Source of the DNA: Antennarius striatus
Taxonomy: Eukaryota > Chordata > Actinopteri > Lophiiformes > Antennariidae
Direction of reading: 5' to 3'
NCBI RefSeq assembly: GCF_040054535.1
Contig: NC_090784.1
Location: forward strand, 18,171,001-18,235,000
Length of the DNA stretch: 64,000 bases
Shown: piece after piece, positions 11,775 to 24,999 of the stretch
How the letters are laid out: every line of letters starts with the position of its first letter
How positions within the stretch are numbered: the stretch's first letter is position 1
The notes under the pieces: model-generated
The model's input: only the letters and a program-made list of their open reading frames with translations
Database searches by the model: none
Told to the model about the DNA's origin: nothing
Program-made: the position numbers and the translations under genes

Positions 11775-14020
11775 AAGCGTGTTACTTATGTATTCCGCTG
11801 CAGTCAAACTGCATTAATAATTGAGAAACGATTCAGAAATAAGATTTTCGTGAGAAATCTAATACACGTCGGTGAGCGGAAAACAAGCGCACCTCCTGGA
11901 GGCTGTGCGCGCCGGAGGTTCGTCGGAACAGCGCAACGGTACGAAGTCTCCATATATCAGATGGGCACCGTTGCGTAAAAGTTTTCTACTTTTAAGTGAG
12001 AAAACGTGTTTTCGGGTTGGAGTTGTGGTTTAGATCCTACTGCGGCTTCGGGGAAAGAGATGTGAAGGAGATAGTTGAGAACTTTCAGAGCTGCATGGCG
12101 GGGACAAGAACTTTAAAAAAAAAAAAGATGCCAAAGACAAAACAGCAGAATTTGTAGTCCATGTTTACGCTCATGCGTAAAGTCACATCTCTATTTTTTG
12201 GTGTCTTGAAGGTTAGATATGATTCAGTTTTGTGGAATAACACGTGAAAGTGGCCAAGACTTCCACACACATTGGCTGATTCAAATGGATTCCCCCTACT
12301 AACCATTAACAGTTAATCCCACACTGAGCTTGTCTGAATGACGCGCTTTAATAAGACGTGTGCGCATTTTGGGTGCAGATACCCTTAAAAAAAACAAACA
12401 GGATCAAAATCCTCTTTTGGATCCACTGAGATAGATCTCAAAATCCTTTTTCTGCTCTAGTCTGCAGAGTTTTGTAGTCACATGGAACTCCTTTCCAAAG
12501 CAGACTTCAGGGTTTAACGAACACACATTCACACTTTGGGAAGGTTTGGTACAGGTTTTGGCTTTATGAACTCATACAATGTTTGATTGAGTTTATCTTT
12601 GCGTGCTTTATGTTATCTCCACGGTTTCAGTTTCAAAACAAGTGGATGTCTTGTCAAGGTCACACAAGCTCATTCATCACACACACACGCACGAACACCC
12701 TCCACGGATAAGATCCGTCAGATTTTGCAGCAATCTTGCACCTCTAACATGTGCAGTAATAATGAAACGGTAACAATTGGAAATACTGGTTGAATTCTCT
12801 TTTGCTTTTGGGTCACGATTTCCCCCTGGGTACTGTCTGTAAGGCCTTTTCATTGACTCAAAGTTCACATCGTACGGGGTCAAAGCATCATTTGCAGAGC
12901 TGGGATGCAACCTATTTCCTGATTTTCAGAGATGCTTGACGCAGTCATACCCAACATGTTGAAGAACTTGTGCTCACAGCTTTAATACATTAATAATGTG
13001 AACAAGTGACAATGATTTGCAATGTACTGAGGATGCAGCGCCACAAATCAGAGCCTGGTGGTGTGTTGTCACCAGCAAAATGCAAAGCTGCATCCATCAC
13101 ATGAGTTAATATCAATGTAAATTTTAACACACAGCTCAACGTTGGTTTTTCATGCAGATGGATTGTAGGTCAGTCTGCTTCTTTAACTCAGCATTACCTT
13201 TTTCAAAAAACACATTGATTTGTCAGATACCAGTATAGGAGACTCAGTTCTTCTTTTTTTTCGGATGAGTTATTCCAATTCCTTAAATATTTATTCCTTA
13301 TCTCCAGCACAACTTTTTAAACATTCTTTTTTGAATGACAGTGAGGAGAAACCTTCTGATTCAAATGTGTAAAGTCTATTATACAACAAACCAAAAACGT
13401 TAGTAGTTGCTGAACATTAAGGACCCACCCTGGATCAAATCAGTGTTGATCGGAATATCTCGTGGTGTCTCACGGTAACAGGGGATATACGTGTTCGGTT
13501 CAACCTTGAAACGCGATGACGTTCTCTATTAAGTAATTGAAATGTAGCGGCGTCACTCGAGTCTTTGTGAACCTAAATATCTCCCTTCATCATGAAGAGA
13601 ATCTTCTTTTTCTCTGTTGTCGGGAAATGTTTGGATTTCCTGGGGAAAGAACGTGGACTCACATCTAATCTTTAACACTGGTAGCACTCGCCACGGGGAG
13701 CGCGACCCTGCCCCTGACTCCTTAAGTCTGGATTCTTTACTGGAGCCGACAAGAAGACGTTTCGTTCCCACTACAGTCTTTGTTTTCTTGCACAGTCGAC
13801 ACCAATTCCCAGTTCTCACTTCTTCTTGAAAGAACTTTTCTTATCGACACTGATAATGTCTTAATCAATACAGTAGTTTTGTGCTTATTCTAAACCACAT
13901 TATGTCTGCAACCCCCTGTATGAATCAACGCTCTGCCAGGGTCCACAGGAAAGGAGTTTCCCTCCATTGATTGGGTATTAGCTTAACCACTCCAATGCCC
14001 AGCCACTTGTTTGCAGGCGT
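11775..14020. other. Unique non-coding sequence
   Basis: No coding frame, tandem array or RNA gene recognised. A CpG-rich patch lies at 11875-11960. Confidence 0.5.
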
Positions 14021-14029
14021 CGCTCTATT

Positions 14030-14340
14030 CAGAGGTATTCAAACGATCGCTGAGCATGAGAGCCAATATTTATAGAGGCTTTAACAGGTTCATTACGGTC
14101 AGCCAGGATGGTTCCGCCGAGGGCTGAAGGGCTCATAAACGGCCAAACGTAGTATGTCTCCATCCGCCGAGTGTTTGATGGTACAGTCAATGGCTCCAAT
14201 CTGTCCTCATCTTCTTTACGGCTGCAGTGACGTTTATGGCTGTTACGGGGTTAAAATTAAAGCATTAATAGATAGGAAGGGCCGTGTCTCTATTCAGCAG
14301 GGTGCTGCATTTAATCATGGGCCACTCATAAAAATAAAAA
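14030..14340. promoter_or_regulatory. Possible conserved non-coding element
   Basis: Unique sequence with ccaatatttatagaggctttaa, ggttaaaattaaagcattaatagatagg and tgctgcatttaatcatggg, spaced between moderately CpG-containing parts. Followed by a short (CA)n run at 14387-14407. No coding frame fits. Confidence 0.28.
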
Positions 14341-14409
14341 AAAAAGTCCATAATCCACATGCCTACACCCGAGAGTTTTGCTTCTACACACACACACACA
14401 CACACACCT

Positions 14410-17130
14410 ACAGTACACACACATGTACACAAACACACTGTTGCTTCAGAGGAAGTGATAAGTGAACTGCATGCAAGTCACATGCTGAAAGGAAACACAA
14501 TGAACACGCTCTTCATAGAGGAATAGCACGACGCACATGTCAATAGGATGTTTGTGATAATAATAATACACTGAGATTTGATATATTGGAGCTTTGAAAT
14601 TGTAAGAAACATTCAGATGCTCACTTTTTTCATGCAGAACATTTTAGGAATTGTCTGTAGTTTCCCACATCAAATCATTCGTTGGATTACTAGGATTGAA
14701 TCAGGAATAACATATTTTACTTTCACTTTGATAACTGCTAAAATGCAGCTGCTGGTTACTGCATTTTGCACAAATTCCAGCCTCTAACTTTGTGTCCACT
14801 CTTCTTTCTCTTCAAAGTCATTATTTTCTTCCACTCCTCACCATCACCTTCAGCTGCTGAGCCTCTCTTTGAATTGTGTGTCCTGCTAAATGTCCAATCT
14901 GGCTTTCCAACTTTCTTTTCATTGTACTTCACCATCTTCCCCTACGACCAAAGCAGCTTTGCTTTTCGACGACGTGCCCCCTGTTTTGGAGTCACTGACC
15001 CCCCTCGTCTCTCTCTTCTCCCTACCGTCTTCCACTTAACCCCATATTTCACAGCTGAACTACAGCTAATTTCCCCCCAGCCCTCTGAACAGCGCTCTCT
15101 CTACTACTGGAGCACGCTTAATTACCCACAATTAAAGCCAAACGTTAACGAGAAAATTGCTCTGTTATGAAATTACTTCAAAAGGACTAGAGTAAGTAGA
15201 ATGGATTGGAGCAAAAGTTGGGTATAGCCTCGGGAGGGAGGGAAGAGCTCCTGTGCTGCTTTTCCCCCTCAAGTCGTTTCCGTGGAAGACGAAAAGCAAA
15301 GACTCCACTGGCGACACCCAAAGCTGTAGATTACAATATTCAACAGCTTAAGATGGCATACTGGGACAGAGGAAGAACAGTTATGGAAGATTTGAAATAT
15401 TGAACTGCTCTGATCACAGGACAATGTCATATGTGAAGTTCATCGCTTTATTTATCTCAAGTAGAAACGTAAATGTGGGACTGATGGGTCTAAAATAAAA
15501 CTCTCGACCTCTGACACGAGTTTATGGTTGTTACTAACCTGATACCGCTTACATTTCATTATTGTAAACGGAAAACTGTCATTGTTGTACACACGCACAT
15601 TCTTATTCGCTTCTGGTCATCAACCTGAAGTTTAGAGTGTACAGCATCATTTTTGAGTTTTAAGACTGACTTGTTGTCAAACAACAAACACCAAATGTTC
15701 CTTTCACATCACGCAATGCAAAAAAAAAAGAAGAAAAAAAGTCTTTCTGCTGATGTATTCCTTTCTGAATGATGGATGTACAAACACACCGAACAACACA
15801 GACCCTAACAGGAAGTAGTATTTAGTTTGTAAAAGCTGTAGCTAAAATATACTCTTTTCTGATCATTGTAAAATTTTATTTGATTTCTAAAAATCCCCAC
15901 CATGGCCTTCACTTTGGGAACGCATGAACTAAGTGATGATTGTCCTGTCACAGGGTTCCGCTCATTTTTAATTATTTAAACTGTCCCTCTCCTGCAGTTT
16001 TAGACAAAAAATAAGTCAAATGAATTTGAATTTAAACTCTGATGCACCTCAAAGTTTTAATTCTCTTATAGTCGTGAGCAAACCCCGACGAAAGAGTGAT
16101 GAAAACCTGCTTCAAACCAACAAAGGTCTGCACGCTTCACGTCGTGTTGCTGTTGCTGCACAACATCTGAGATTACAGGCAGAAAACAGGGCTGATTGGT
16201 GGCACCAGAGTAACACCCCCCCCCCACAACACCACCATCTTTAATACAGTTACACAGACATCATGAACACATTCTGTAACTTAACGACATTATCTCATGA
16301 AACCTGGGTGTAGCGGTCCCGCAGCAGCCGACTCGATTTGAGACAACCAGATGTTTGTATCCGGTACAATATACCTGACCACAACCCCCCCCCCCCCTTG
16401 CTGCTTGTCATCAAGGAATGAGCTGAGCCTAGCCAACCCCCATCCCCACCCCCACCAAACCAATCCAATCTACAGCCGGCAAAATGAAACAAATAAACAC
16501 TAATTCGGATTATTTACGTCCAGTTTACACCACATGACGCGAGGTGTGGGACGGAGTGGGGGGGGGGGTAAAAAAAGAGCTATATTGTGGCTGGATAATT
16601 GTAACAGTGGTAGTAATAAGTGCAGCAGCTACAATGATAACAATTAGATTTGATTTCATTTGAGAATGCCTCCACAGCTGCTCCCCACTCACCCCCTTAA
16701 CCCCCTTTTTCCCTTTCCCTTCCCCTCCACCTCCCCTCCTCTCCCTCCCCATGCTCCTCTCCCCCTAGATTAAAGTGGGTGTGTTAATTCCGTGGTGTAG
16801 CGATCGAACAGCTCTGGCAACAATGGGAAATGGGCTATTGATCAGAACAGCTCAGATTAAGACTAGGCAGTGGAGCTCTTTCTTGCTCTCTTTCCCCTCC
16901 TTTTCTCTCTATTTCCCACCTCCTTCTGCCTGTCTTCCTGTCTGTCCTGCTTGTCATCCTCATCCTTTAGCTCCTCTCGCTCGTCTTACACTCCCACACT
17001 GAAGCAGAAAAAAAAAAAAAAAAAAGCATTTGTGTTTAGGAGCATTTCCTCATCATTCCTTCCTCGATTTCACCCACATCCTTCTAATTTCAGTGCCTTC
17101 TTCTAATCATTTAAAACAAAAAATTTTTAA
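14410..17130. other. Non-coding sequence with scattered AT-rich motif clusters
   Basis: No coding exon recognised. Higher-complexity stretches lie at 15100-15180 (two ATTA-type cores) and 16770-16870. C runs at 16207-16216 and 16384-16397, a G run at 16558-16568 and an A run at 17008-17026 are low complexity. Confidence 0.5.
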
Positions 17131-17144
17131 AAAAAAGGATGCAT

Positions 17145-17410
17145 CAATCGAGAGCAAGCATGTATCGCCCATAAGCAGGAAAAATTAACGGATATGATGT
17201 GAGCATTTTAACAGTTTGCTCTGCTGCGATTTAACATCCACTCACATGAGATTTTATATCGGTCAGTCATAGTGAGCTTCTGTGTTATGCCACAATTAAA
17301 ATCCACCCCATCAGAACAGCTCACCCACCAAAATTAGCTGTCACGATCGGGCCGCTGGACAGAACACATTGGATTTGCATTGAATAGACATAAAACATAC
17401 CAAATGTGAG
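17145..17410. promoter_or_regulatory. Candidate conserved non-coding element
   Basis: About 260 bases of unique sequence with aaaaattaacggatatgatg, gctgcgatttaacatcc, ccacaattaaaatccacc, agctgtcacgatcggg and ggatttgcattgaatag (one base from the octamer ATTTGCAT). No coding frame. Role inferred from composition. Confidence 0.32.
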
Positions 17411-17772
17411 GAGACAGCAAATCCATACAGTGAAAAGTGAGCTAAGAATCCCCTGCTCTACTTATATTAATTAACTCAGTCAATGTGGATGTGATAGGTC
17501 AGTTATTCATCCTCTTCCAGCGCCTCCCCACTCTGTCACACATACCTCCCAGGTGCCAGAGGCTCAAACGCTCCAGCTGCTGAGAAGGGATCAGTGAGGG
17601 AAGCAAAACACCCCCACCGTGGACGCCGGAATGAGCTGGTCTGAGATCAGCGGTGAGGTGTTGTGTTTCAGCCCCTCTGATTTCCCCTTTTTGGGTTTTG
17701 GAGGTGACCTGCGTGCTTGAAGCAGACACTCCACACAGGCACAAATACTGACATGCATAAAAAGGATGCACA

Positions 17773-17833
<61 letters not shown>

Positions 17834-17932
17834 CAGTCGTCACATCAATATTGCCACGACCCTCAGGGGATTCCCAGTATTGGAAAAGCTTTCATCTGCT
17901 GAGTGTGTGAGTGTCTGGTATTCTCTGCTCCC

Positions 17933-17978
<46 letters not shown>

Positions 17979-17992
17979 CACACACACACACA
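17773..17992. repeat. Two (CA)n microsatellites
   Basis: CA repeats at 17773-17830 and 17935-17992, the second with one CG interruption, separated by 104 bases of unique sequence. Confidence 0.97.
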
Positions 17993-18128
17993 TACAGACC
18001 TTGGACACAGAAAGCAAACATGCATACACATTTCAGTTTTGTGCAAATGTGCGTCAAACTTGGGGCCTTGAGTCGTGGCGGTCAGCTGGAGGTTGGAACC
18101 ATCAGTGATGACTGGCATCAGCCGCCAA

Positions 18129-18141
18129 CACTAGAGGGCAG
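18129..18141 (+). promoter_or_regulatory. CTCF-like motif
   Basis: cactagagggcag matches the CTCF core (CACYAGRGGGCAG) in forward orientation, the same direction as the site at 9940. Confidence 0.45.
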
Positions 18142-18759
18142 TAAAGAGGGATATGGCTTGAGTGTGTATATGACTAAATCGTGGATATTTTTGGTCCCTA
18201 AACAAATATTTTTATTTAATTTGTTTTTAAAAGTGTGATGTCAACACCAGAGAGATGTGAGGACTGCTTTTCTTAGGTTTACAAATAATAATAATCATTT
18301 TATTACTGATTAATCTGCTGATAACTTTCATGATCACCCCATCAAATGTGTGACATCCTAAAGTTGCTTGATTTTTTCTAAAAAGCAGCAAAGGTACTTA
18401 ATGATTAAAAAAATATCAGGAAGTCCTTCCATAATACACACTCTTTACAAAGGAGTGTGGGAAAAAAATAGTGGAAAAAATAACCCATCATTACCAATAA
18501 CATACTGGATAAAAATTTGACGCCATCAGTCATTACAACCAGAACCATTTCAGAAAGAAATCCAGTTTAACACAGCATCCTGTTCTTCCTTCCACCCTTC
18601 GATCCCCTCGCCTCTCAGCTCTTCTTTGATTCTCACGTCATAAAAGACTCAAATGAGTTCCAAAGGTTTATTTAATTGATTATTAAGCTACTGATTGAGG
18701 ATCAATTACATAATTTAAGTTTGTTAGGAGAAGAGTCGATTTACTGGCAAGGGAGTCAG

Positions 18760-18863
18760 TCCTCTCCTCTCCTCTCCTCTCCTCTCCTCTCCTCTCCTCT
18801 CCTCTCCTTTCCTCTCCTCTCCTCTCCTCTCCTCTCCTCTCCTCTCCTCTCCTCTCCTCTCCT
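18760..18863. repeat. (CCTCT)n pentanucleotide tandem repeat
   Basis: About 20 copies of a five-base pyrimidine unit with one base change (ctttcc) near 18807. The complementary unit recurs at 41477-41524. Confidence 0.97.
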
Positions 18864-19325
18864 GATAGAAGTGACACTGAGGTGAAATGAATTCATTTAA
18901 TTTTGCTGCTGAGAAAATGTTCATAAAAACAGAGAATTTCTTTGTACGGTGCTAGAGACAGATTGACAGGTAACCTTTAGTGAGTTTTCCTTCATCACTC
19001 ATAGAAGAAACAAGAACATTTCTGTCCTGAATAGCATCGGGCTCTGTTTAAAGATGGGAAATAACAGTAATTCCTCTATAGTTTCAGACTTGAATACAGC
19101 TTTGGTTTTAGGTGGAGGTTTTCTGTCAGAGAAAATGCTGTGGAGCACAACGAATATCCCAGCTGCAGCTCCTTCAAGTAAACCACTTTCGCTGTTTGTG
19201 GGGAATTGCTCCATGATTCAAGTCGAGCAACTTTCTGGGTCAACATGTTGATGAACATGGTTGACACTTTGGTGGTCAAGAGGGATGAAGAGGCTCAGCG
19301 GTGAGAGCTCTGACAGAAAAACTCT

Positions 19326-19327
<2 letters not shown>

Positions 19328-19413
<86 letters not shown>

Positions 19414-19417
19414 ACAC
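19328..19417. repeat. (CA)n microsatellite
   Basis: CA repeat with one GA interruption at about 19378. Confidence 0.97.
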
Positions 19418-19548
19418 ACCTCATATTTGAGACACAGGAGCGGAAACGGGTCGAATCCTACTTCAAATTCTCTTTCCTCTCGGCTTGTCGACCGGGGAAA
19501 ACAAACCGACCCGAGGCGCAGCGAATGGGGATTTACTAATTAACTACT

Positions 19549-19739
<191 letters not shown>

Positions 19740-19745
<6 letters not shown>

Positions 19746-19927
19746 CGCCCCCTCCCCACCTCCATCCTCCCCCACCTCCCTCCCTCCCCTCCCGGGTTCG
19801 GGTTGGCAGTAGTTCCTCTGCGGTCGCCGACTCTCTGCGCCGTCAGAGTGAACGTGTGTGGATAGACCGGTGGCTCAGGAGCCGGAGAAAGAGCTTTAAC
19901 AACACTCTGAAAACAAAAAAACTGGAG
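19740..19927 (+). promoter_or_regulatory. Promoter-like segment with probable 5' untranslated exon
   Basis: A C-rich, GC-box-like stretch (19747-19795) leads into CpG-containing sequence (gcggtcgccgactctctgcgccgtc at 19820-19844) and then a purine-rich end, actggag, followed by the donor gtatgt at 19928. There is no TATA box at a clear position. This is the layout of a fish housekeeping or developmental promoter with a short first exon on the plus strand. The next plus-strand exon-like segment is at 23490. It is the best candidate for the erfl promoter by sequence alone, though no transcript evidence is available. Confidence 0.35.
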
Positions 19928-20147
19928 GTATGTTCTTCTCTTTGCGCTTTCCGTTTCATATTTATATATATATTTTTCATTTGGATGTTTGTTTGTTTTT
20001 TCCACGATGAAAAAAAGTTGCGGTTACTCTGCAGTGGTGAGTGTGTTTGAAGATTGTGATGTATTTGTGTCGACATGACTTCTGACATCTCTTGTTCCAC
20101 TTGTGTTATTGTCACTTTAAGGACTGACTCTTCCAAAAAAAGTTGTT

Positions 20148-20169
20148 AACGTGCGTCTTTACGCACGTT
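20148..20169. repeat. Short perfect hairpin
   Basis: Nine bases (aacgtgcgt) and their exact complement flank a four-base loop (cttt), followed by a T-rich run. Too short to be a gene by itself. Confidence 0.7.
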
Positions 20170-20510
20170 GTTTTTTTTCCCTTGGAAGGTTCGATTTTGG
20201 GTTCTTTGGTTTATCTTCAGTCTTCTCTTTGGAAAAGTTTGAATCCTTTGCGAGCACCACCCCCTCCAACGCCGAACACCTTTACAGCAAGAGATGGACG
20301 TAAATATCCTGGGTTTTGTCGCGCAGGAGTGATGTCTCCCGTTACGCAGGAAACACTTTGATGCGTTCAGCTGTCGGCGTTGGCCCGGATTAGCCTCTAA
20401 GTGTCTCTGTTTGTTCAAACGTCCGGATCTCACCTCCACAGCCCGCCGTATCAATCAGTCAATTAAACAGCCGCTCACACGGCGATCCGCACCAGACCCC
20501 AGCCGGTGCG

Positions 20511-20512
<2 letters not shown>

Positions 20513-20575
<63 letters not shown>

Positions 20576-20662
20576 TGTTGCGGGACTAGGGGTAACCCAG
20601 TTTAATTACCTTTATAAATATGATAGAATGACTCTGTCTCCGTGCGTGTGTGTGTGTATGTG

Positions 20663-20697
<35 letters not shown>

Positions 20698-20716
20698 ATG
20701 TGTGTGTTTGTGTGTG

Positions 20717-20751
<35 letters not shown>

Positions 20752-20752
20752 G
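20513..20752. repeat. Two (GT)n microsatellites, the second interrupted
   Basis: GT repeats at 20513-20571 and 20645-20752; the second has repeated TATG and TTTG interruptions. Confidence 0.96.
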
Positions 20753-20779
20753 CGCGCGGACGCGCGCTCAATCACTGTC

Positions 20780-23480
20780 TCTCGGATGTAACGTGATGAT
20801 GCTTGGGTTTAACTTTATTTTTAACTATTTAATGAACTGATGAATTAGTTATTTATAACTGTGTGTTTTGATTCTATAGGCTAAAAATTCGGAGTTGGTC
20901 AGCAGTTCCATCTCCTGCCATGAAAAAAAACACACGTCAAACATAGAATACTTTATATTTTTCAACTTTCCTCACAAAACCATGCTTCCTTCTCAACCCC
21001 CGCCCCCCACCCAAAAAATAAATAAATAAAATGAATGAATAAATAAAAATTAATGAAGAAAAGCAGCAGTACATCGGTCCATCAGTCGACGTGTCCACTT
21101 TTTCCTGGCCGGAATGGAGCCGATGATTTTGTCTGCGTTGCTCTCAGAGTCGCATGGGAGTTTGTTTCAGAAGTGGGCGCATCGATACAACACGGAGCTA
21201 ACTTAAAAATGAAATCATCTTGATGTGAATTTTCTCCGTAGATTATTATCACTTTTTTTTTGGGGGGGGGGGTGTTTACCCGCGTCTAACTTTGATACAT
21301 ATTTATGTGCGCCGTGGGTGTACTTCATCAATTATTTGTGCCAGCATATTTCCAGATAAACAGTGTTTGTAAATCAATACATTCATGTAACTATTGCAGA
21401 TTAAGAGATCGATCAATGGATCTGCCCTAACCCCAACCAATGTTGTTTTTCTACTGTCGATTATTCCGATCTAACTTCGCACAGCCTCAACTAAGTTAAA
21501 AAACGTGAGCAGTCGCGCGCGTGTGCGTGCGAGCGCGCGCGTGTCACTGATTGGAGGAACAGCATGTTTGTAATTTTGGCGTTTGCGCATTTAATAATAA
21601 TTAAAATAAATAAAATAGTAATATTTTTTAAGCAAGTACATTAAATTCATTAAATATGGAACCACATTGTTTAGGCTCTCCAGATGTTTTCAACATCATC
21701 ATTGCCGCTTTTTATTTTATTTTTTTCATTACTATGTTTTTTTTAAAATTTATTTATTTGCATTTCATCTGTCACAAAACGTTTCCCATTTCTCCAGCCT
21801 TGGAAAGACTTCATCCTTCCGGTGTTTGTCAGGCCAACGTGTTGAGCCTCTCTCCTCCAGTGTCGTCTTCGAGCTCAGGCCTTTAATTGGATTATTTCCC
21901 TGCTTTTGTCCTCCTTCTTCTCATCTGTCTCTCTGCTGTCAATACGTGGCGGAAATATTTCCGACATTAAATGGCATTTAGGGAAATTTCTCCCCAAGTC
22001 ACTCACCCTCCCCTCCTTCATCCTCACCTCTGCACTTCGGCTTTGGACTTGTTAACTCGTACATTTATTTTAATAAGAGCGCTGGGACGATTTCTGCTCG
22101 GGCCTGTTTTTCCACAGGCTGAGCATAATAAAAAATCTCTCCGACCCTTAATAGCATTTTTCTGCTCCATTTGTACAATGACATTAATATTAATAATAAT
22201 AACAACAATAATAATAATATAATATAATGATAAGGTAATCAATAATCAAAATTACTTGAAGGGGGAAAATTATATTATTATTAATATTTTAATATTAATA
22301 TTATTAATATATTATTAATAACAATTATAATCCTTGTTGGTATTCGTATAATTAGTGTTATTATTAATGAATAGTCTACGATCAACAGTTTTCCTCAAAG
22401 CTTCGTGGTTTGAAATTCATACAATGAGTATTCAGAATCCACTTTTATTTCTTTAAGTTATATTAATATCATTCTGTAATTAAATTTCTTACATTAACGT
22501 ATTTAATTTGATAACGCAACAATTATAAATATTAAATTATTTTAGTGATATTTTAGTGAGTTATTACACTCGTCATTAACTCCCCTCTAAGGAATTATTT
22601 TCCCGTTTCTTTTCAGCGTAACTATATTTATTGATCTTTGAGAGGATAGAGTTTTTTTAATCCGATATTTAACGGCTGCGTTTTATATTACTTGGGGTTT
22701 GATGCCTTTGTGTCTTTCTGAATTATATGGATAGTGATTCCCTGTTACGGGATTAAGATTTTTGAAATACTGTAACTTCTTTTCCTTTTCACTTTCCTGG
22801 TTTTGGCTTTCTCTGATTCATCAAGGAAGTCGATTTATGAGGCTCTCATCCATCCTCATCCTCATTCTCATTCAGAAGAGAAACTTCAGACAGGTGCGGG
22901 AGATGGGTTTGATTTTCAAAAAATGCTCTCATCCTTAATGTGTTGTCATCTGGAAAGCAATTTCGTATGATCAAAGTGCGGCTAGTTAGTGCGGTCAATA
23001 TCCTTTCCAGCAAGCTCCTCATATATCGATAACAAGACAACAGAGCCTCTCGCTGAGCTGCGTTCAAGGCCGCTGTATCCGCGGAAACTCGGCACTTCCC
23101 GCGGGTGAAAAGAACTTCATACAGCCTATACAGAACACGGAGAGTCACTCTGGGGATTTAGTTGGAATAATATGGAGATTTTTATGAAAAAAAATTCAAT
23201 CGAGTGCGCTAAAGCGCACGAATAAGTGTTCAGGAGACGTGCGGTGTTTAATGGCACATATAGGCTTAAGTTTTCTGATAATCTATTGATAACTTTTCCT
23301 GCTCCGTATGACAGTAAAGAGTATAGATTGATCCGTAGTCAGCACTGATCCGGTGGGGAAGATGTTGGCTCCGCTCAGCTGGACCCGTAGATCATTTATT
23401 GTTGTTTCATTTATTTCTGACTCGGATGAAAATTTACGCTCAGATTTCTCCGGCGTACGTAAAAATGAAATATTCTGTTT
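20780..23480. other. AT-rich non-coding sequence with two regulatory-looking patches
   Basis: Mostly AT-rich, with taa/ata runs at 22185-22380. Higher-complexity patches lie at 21870-22160 (ttaattgg, gaaatatttccgacattaaatgg, taataagagcgctggg) and 22840-23150, where a minus-strand frame of 100 codons has no recognised family. A CG/TG alternating tract is at 21514-21543. Confidence 0.45.
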
Positions 23481-23489
23481 TTTTTCCAG

Positions 23490-23649
23490 TGACGTCTCCG
23501 TGCAGTGGGACAGCGGCACCATCCCTTCCCGCCTCCGTCCTCTCCTGGGTCGGAACCAGCGCACCGGCGAACTACAGTCCAGTCCGGGGACCGGTGATCG
23601 GGCTTCGGCCTCAGGTGTACCTCCGAGGCGGGGCGACGCGGAAGTCCAG
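23490..23649 (+). other. Exon-like segment, possible 5' exon of erfl
   Basis: The segment is bounded by a strong acceptor (tattctgttttttttccag ending at 23489) and a strong donor (gtaggt at 23650), 160 bases, GC-rich and CpG-rich. Two of its frames are open throughout. In one of these the last two bases join the first base of the erfl start exon at 50525 to give an Arg codon, and the frame then runs through Cys-Phe-Gly-Gly into the ERFL initiator Met without a stop. The frame has no ATG inside the segment. The simplest reading is an untranslated exon of erfl; a non-coding RNA or an unrelated gene is also possible. Confidence 0.35.
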
Positions 23650-23651
23650 GT

Positions 23652-24672
23652 AGGTGACCTTTTCCTCCATCCTTTAAGTTTGTCTTTACTTTCTTCTTTT
23701 TCACCTCGTCTTGGTTTGCAGTTAAAACAAGAGCGTTAATTTAACAGCAAACGCAATGTTTTCCAATTACAGACAGGTTAATAAGGTATTTTTCCACAGG
23801 AGTAGTTAGGTGGTGTTGATTTAAAAGTAAAGTACAAAATAAAACAATTTGATAGCTGCAATAGCATCAAAACAATTGCATAGAATATTAATATTTTTAT
23901 ATAAAGTATATATATATATATATTATAGATACATAAATAATATCTTATATTTGATTGTTTAACCTCACACACTGAGCATCATCCTTGGCGTTAGTTTTTT
24001 GTTTCATTTGTGTGTTATGACTTTTCAGATTTTTCTAAAAAAAAAAAAAAAAAGTTTTTCTTTTATTAAACATATGTTGGAGGTGAAGCAACTGTCTGTG
24101 AATAATCAGATGCACAAACATACGGCGTAGCCCCTGGCCATTACTGATCGCATCCAGTATTTTCCTTTAGCCAGCCAGTGTCTTCCTTTGGCTTCCCCCT
24201 AATTCTTCATGTCTGATATTAGCCCTATGGCACACCTTAAAATGTGTTAAATTATTCATTATCACTCAACATATACCACTGTTTGGTTAGACACACTTCT
24301 AACCTGTTACACCTCTAGCCCAAAGGGCAATTGAAGGACACCTCTGTATCTTTCAAACCATCTAAAAGTCTCTGTCCGGGCTCCCCTTCCCTTCACTCTC
24401 CCTTCCCTCCCGTGGCCCTCGCACCCCTGTTGTCTCTCGCTGCCACACCTGGTAACTACAAACTTGTAGACAATAATAACAGCCAGATGTATCCATCTAT
24501 CTCTCTATCTAGCCTGTCGGCAGTTAGTGGAGTGGCTGAGAGACTTGCAGGCGTGAAAGGTCAGTTAATCAATGGTGCACAATTTGACAAATCCCAGCAA
24601 CTCTTATCATCCTCACGGGCGTTTAGGGCCAAAAGGAGGACCACCGAGATAAATGCTTAATCCTGACTGCAC

Positions 24673-24675
<3 letters not shown>
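23652..24675. other. Non-coding sequence
   Basis: No coding frame recognised. AT-rich with an A run at 24038-24052. Confidence 0.5.

Positions 24676-24679
<4 letters not shown>

Positions 24680-24759
<80 letters not shown>
24680..24759. repeat. (GA)n microsatellite, about 40 units
   Basis: Perfect GA repeat. A C run follows at 24953-24969. Confidence 0.98.
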
Positions 24760-24762
<3 letters not shown>

Positions 24763-24999
24763 CTGCACTGTGAAGCAGATGGTCGTGCAAAGGTTGGGTG
24801 TTGGTGGTGGAGGGGCTTTGAAAGAGTTGGCGAGTGTAGAGAAGGGAGACATGGGAGAAAGAAGGGCATGTGGAAGTGGCTAAAAGCAAAACTGGAAGGT
24901 GAACAAATGTGCCTGCATTTGGAAATGACAGATTCTCCTTTTTCTCTGTCATCCCCCCCCCCCCCCCCCAAAAAAAGAAAATAATCAAAGCATCTTCAT

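Noticed and set aside
19440..19470. gggtcgaatcc as a tRNA B box
   Set aside because: No matching A box or cloverleaf upstream, and no terminator T run at the right place.
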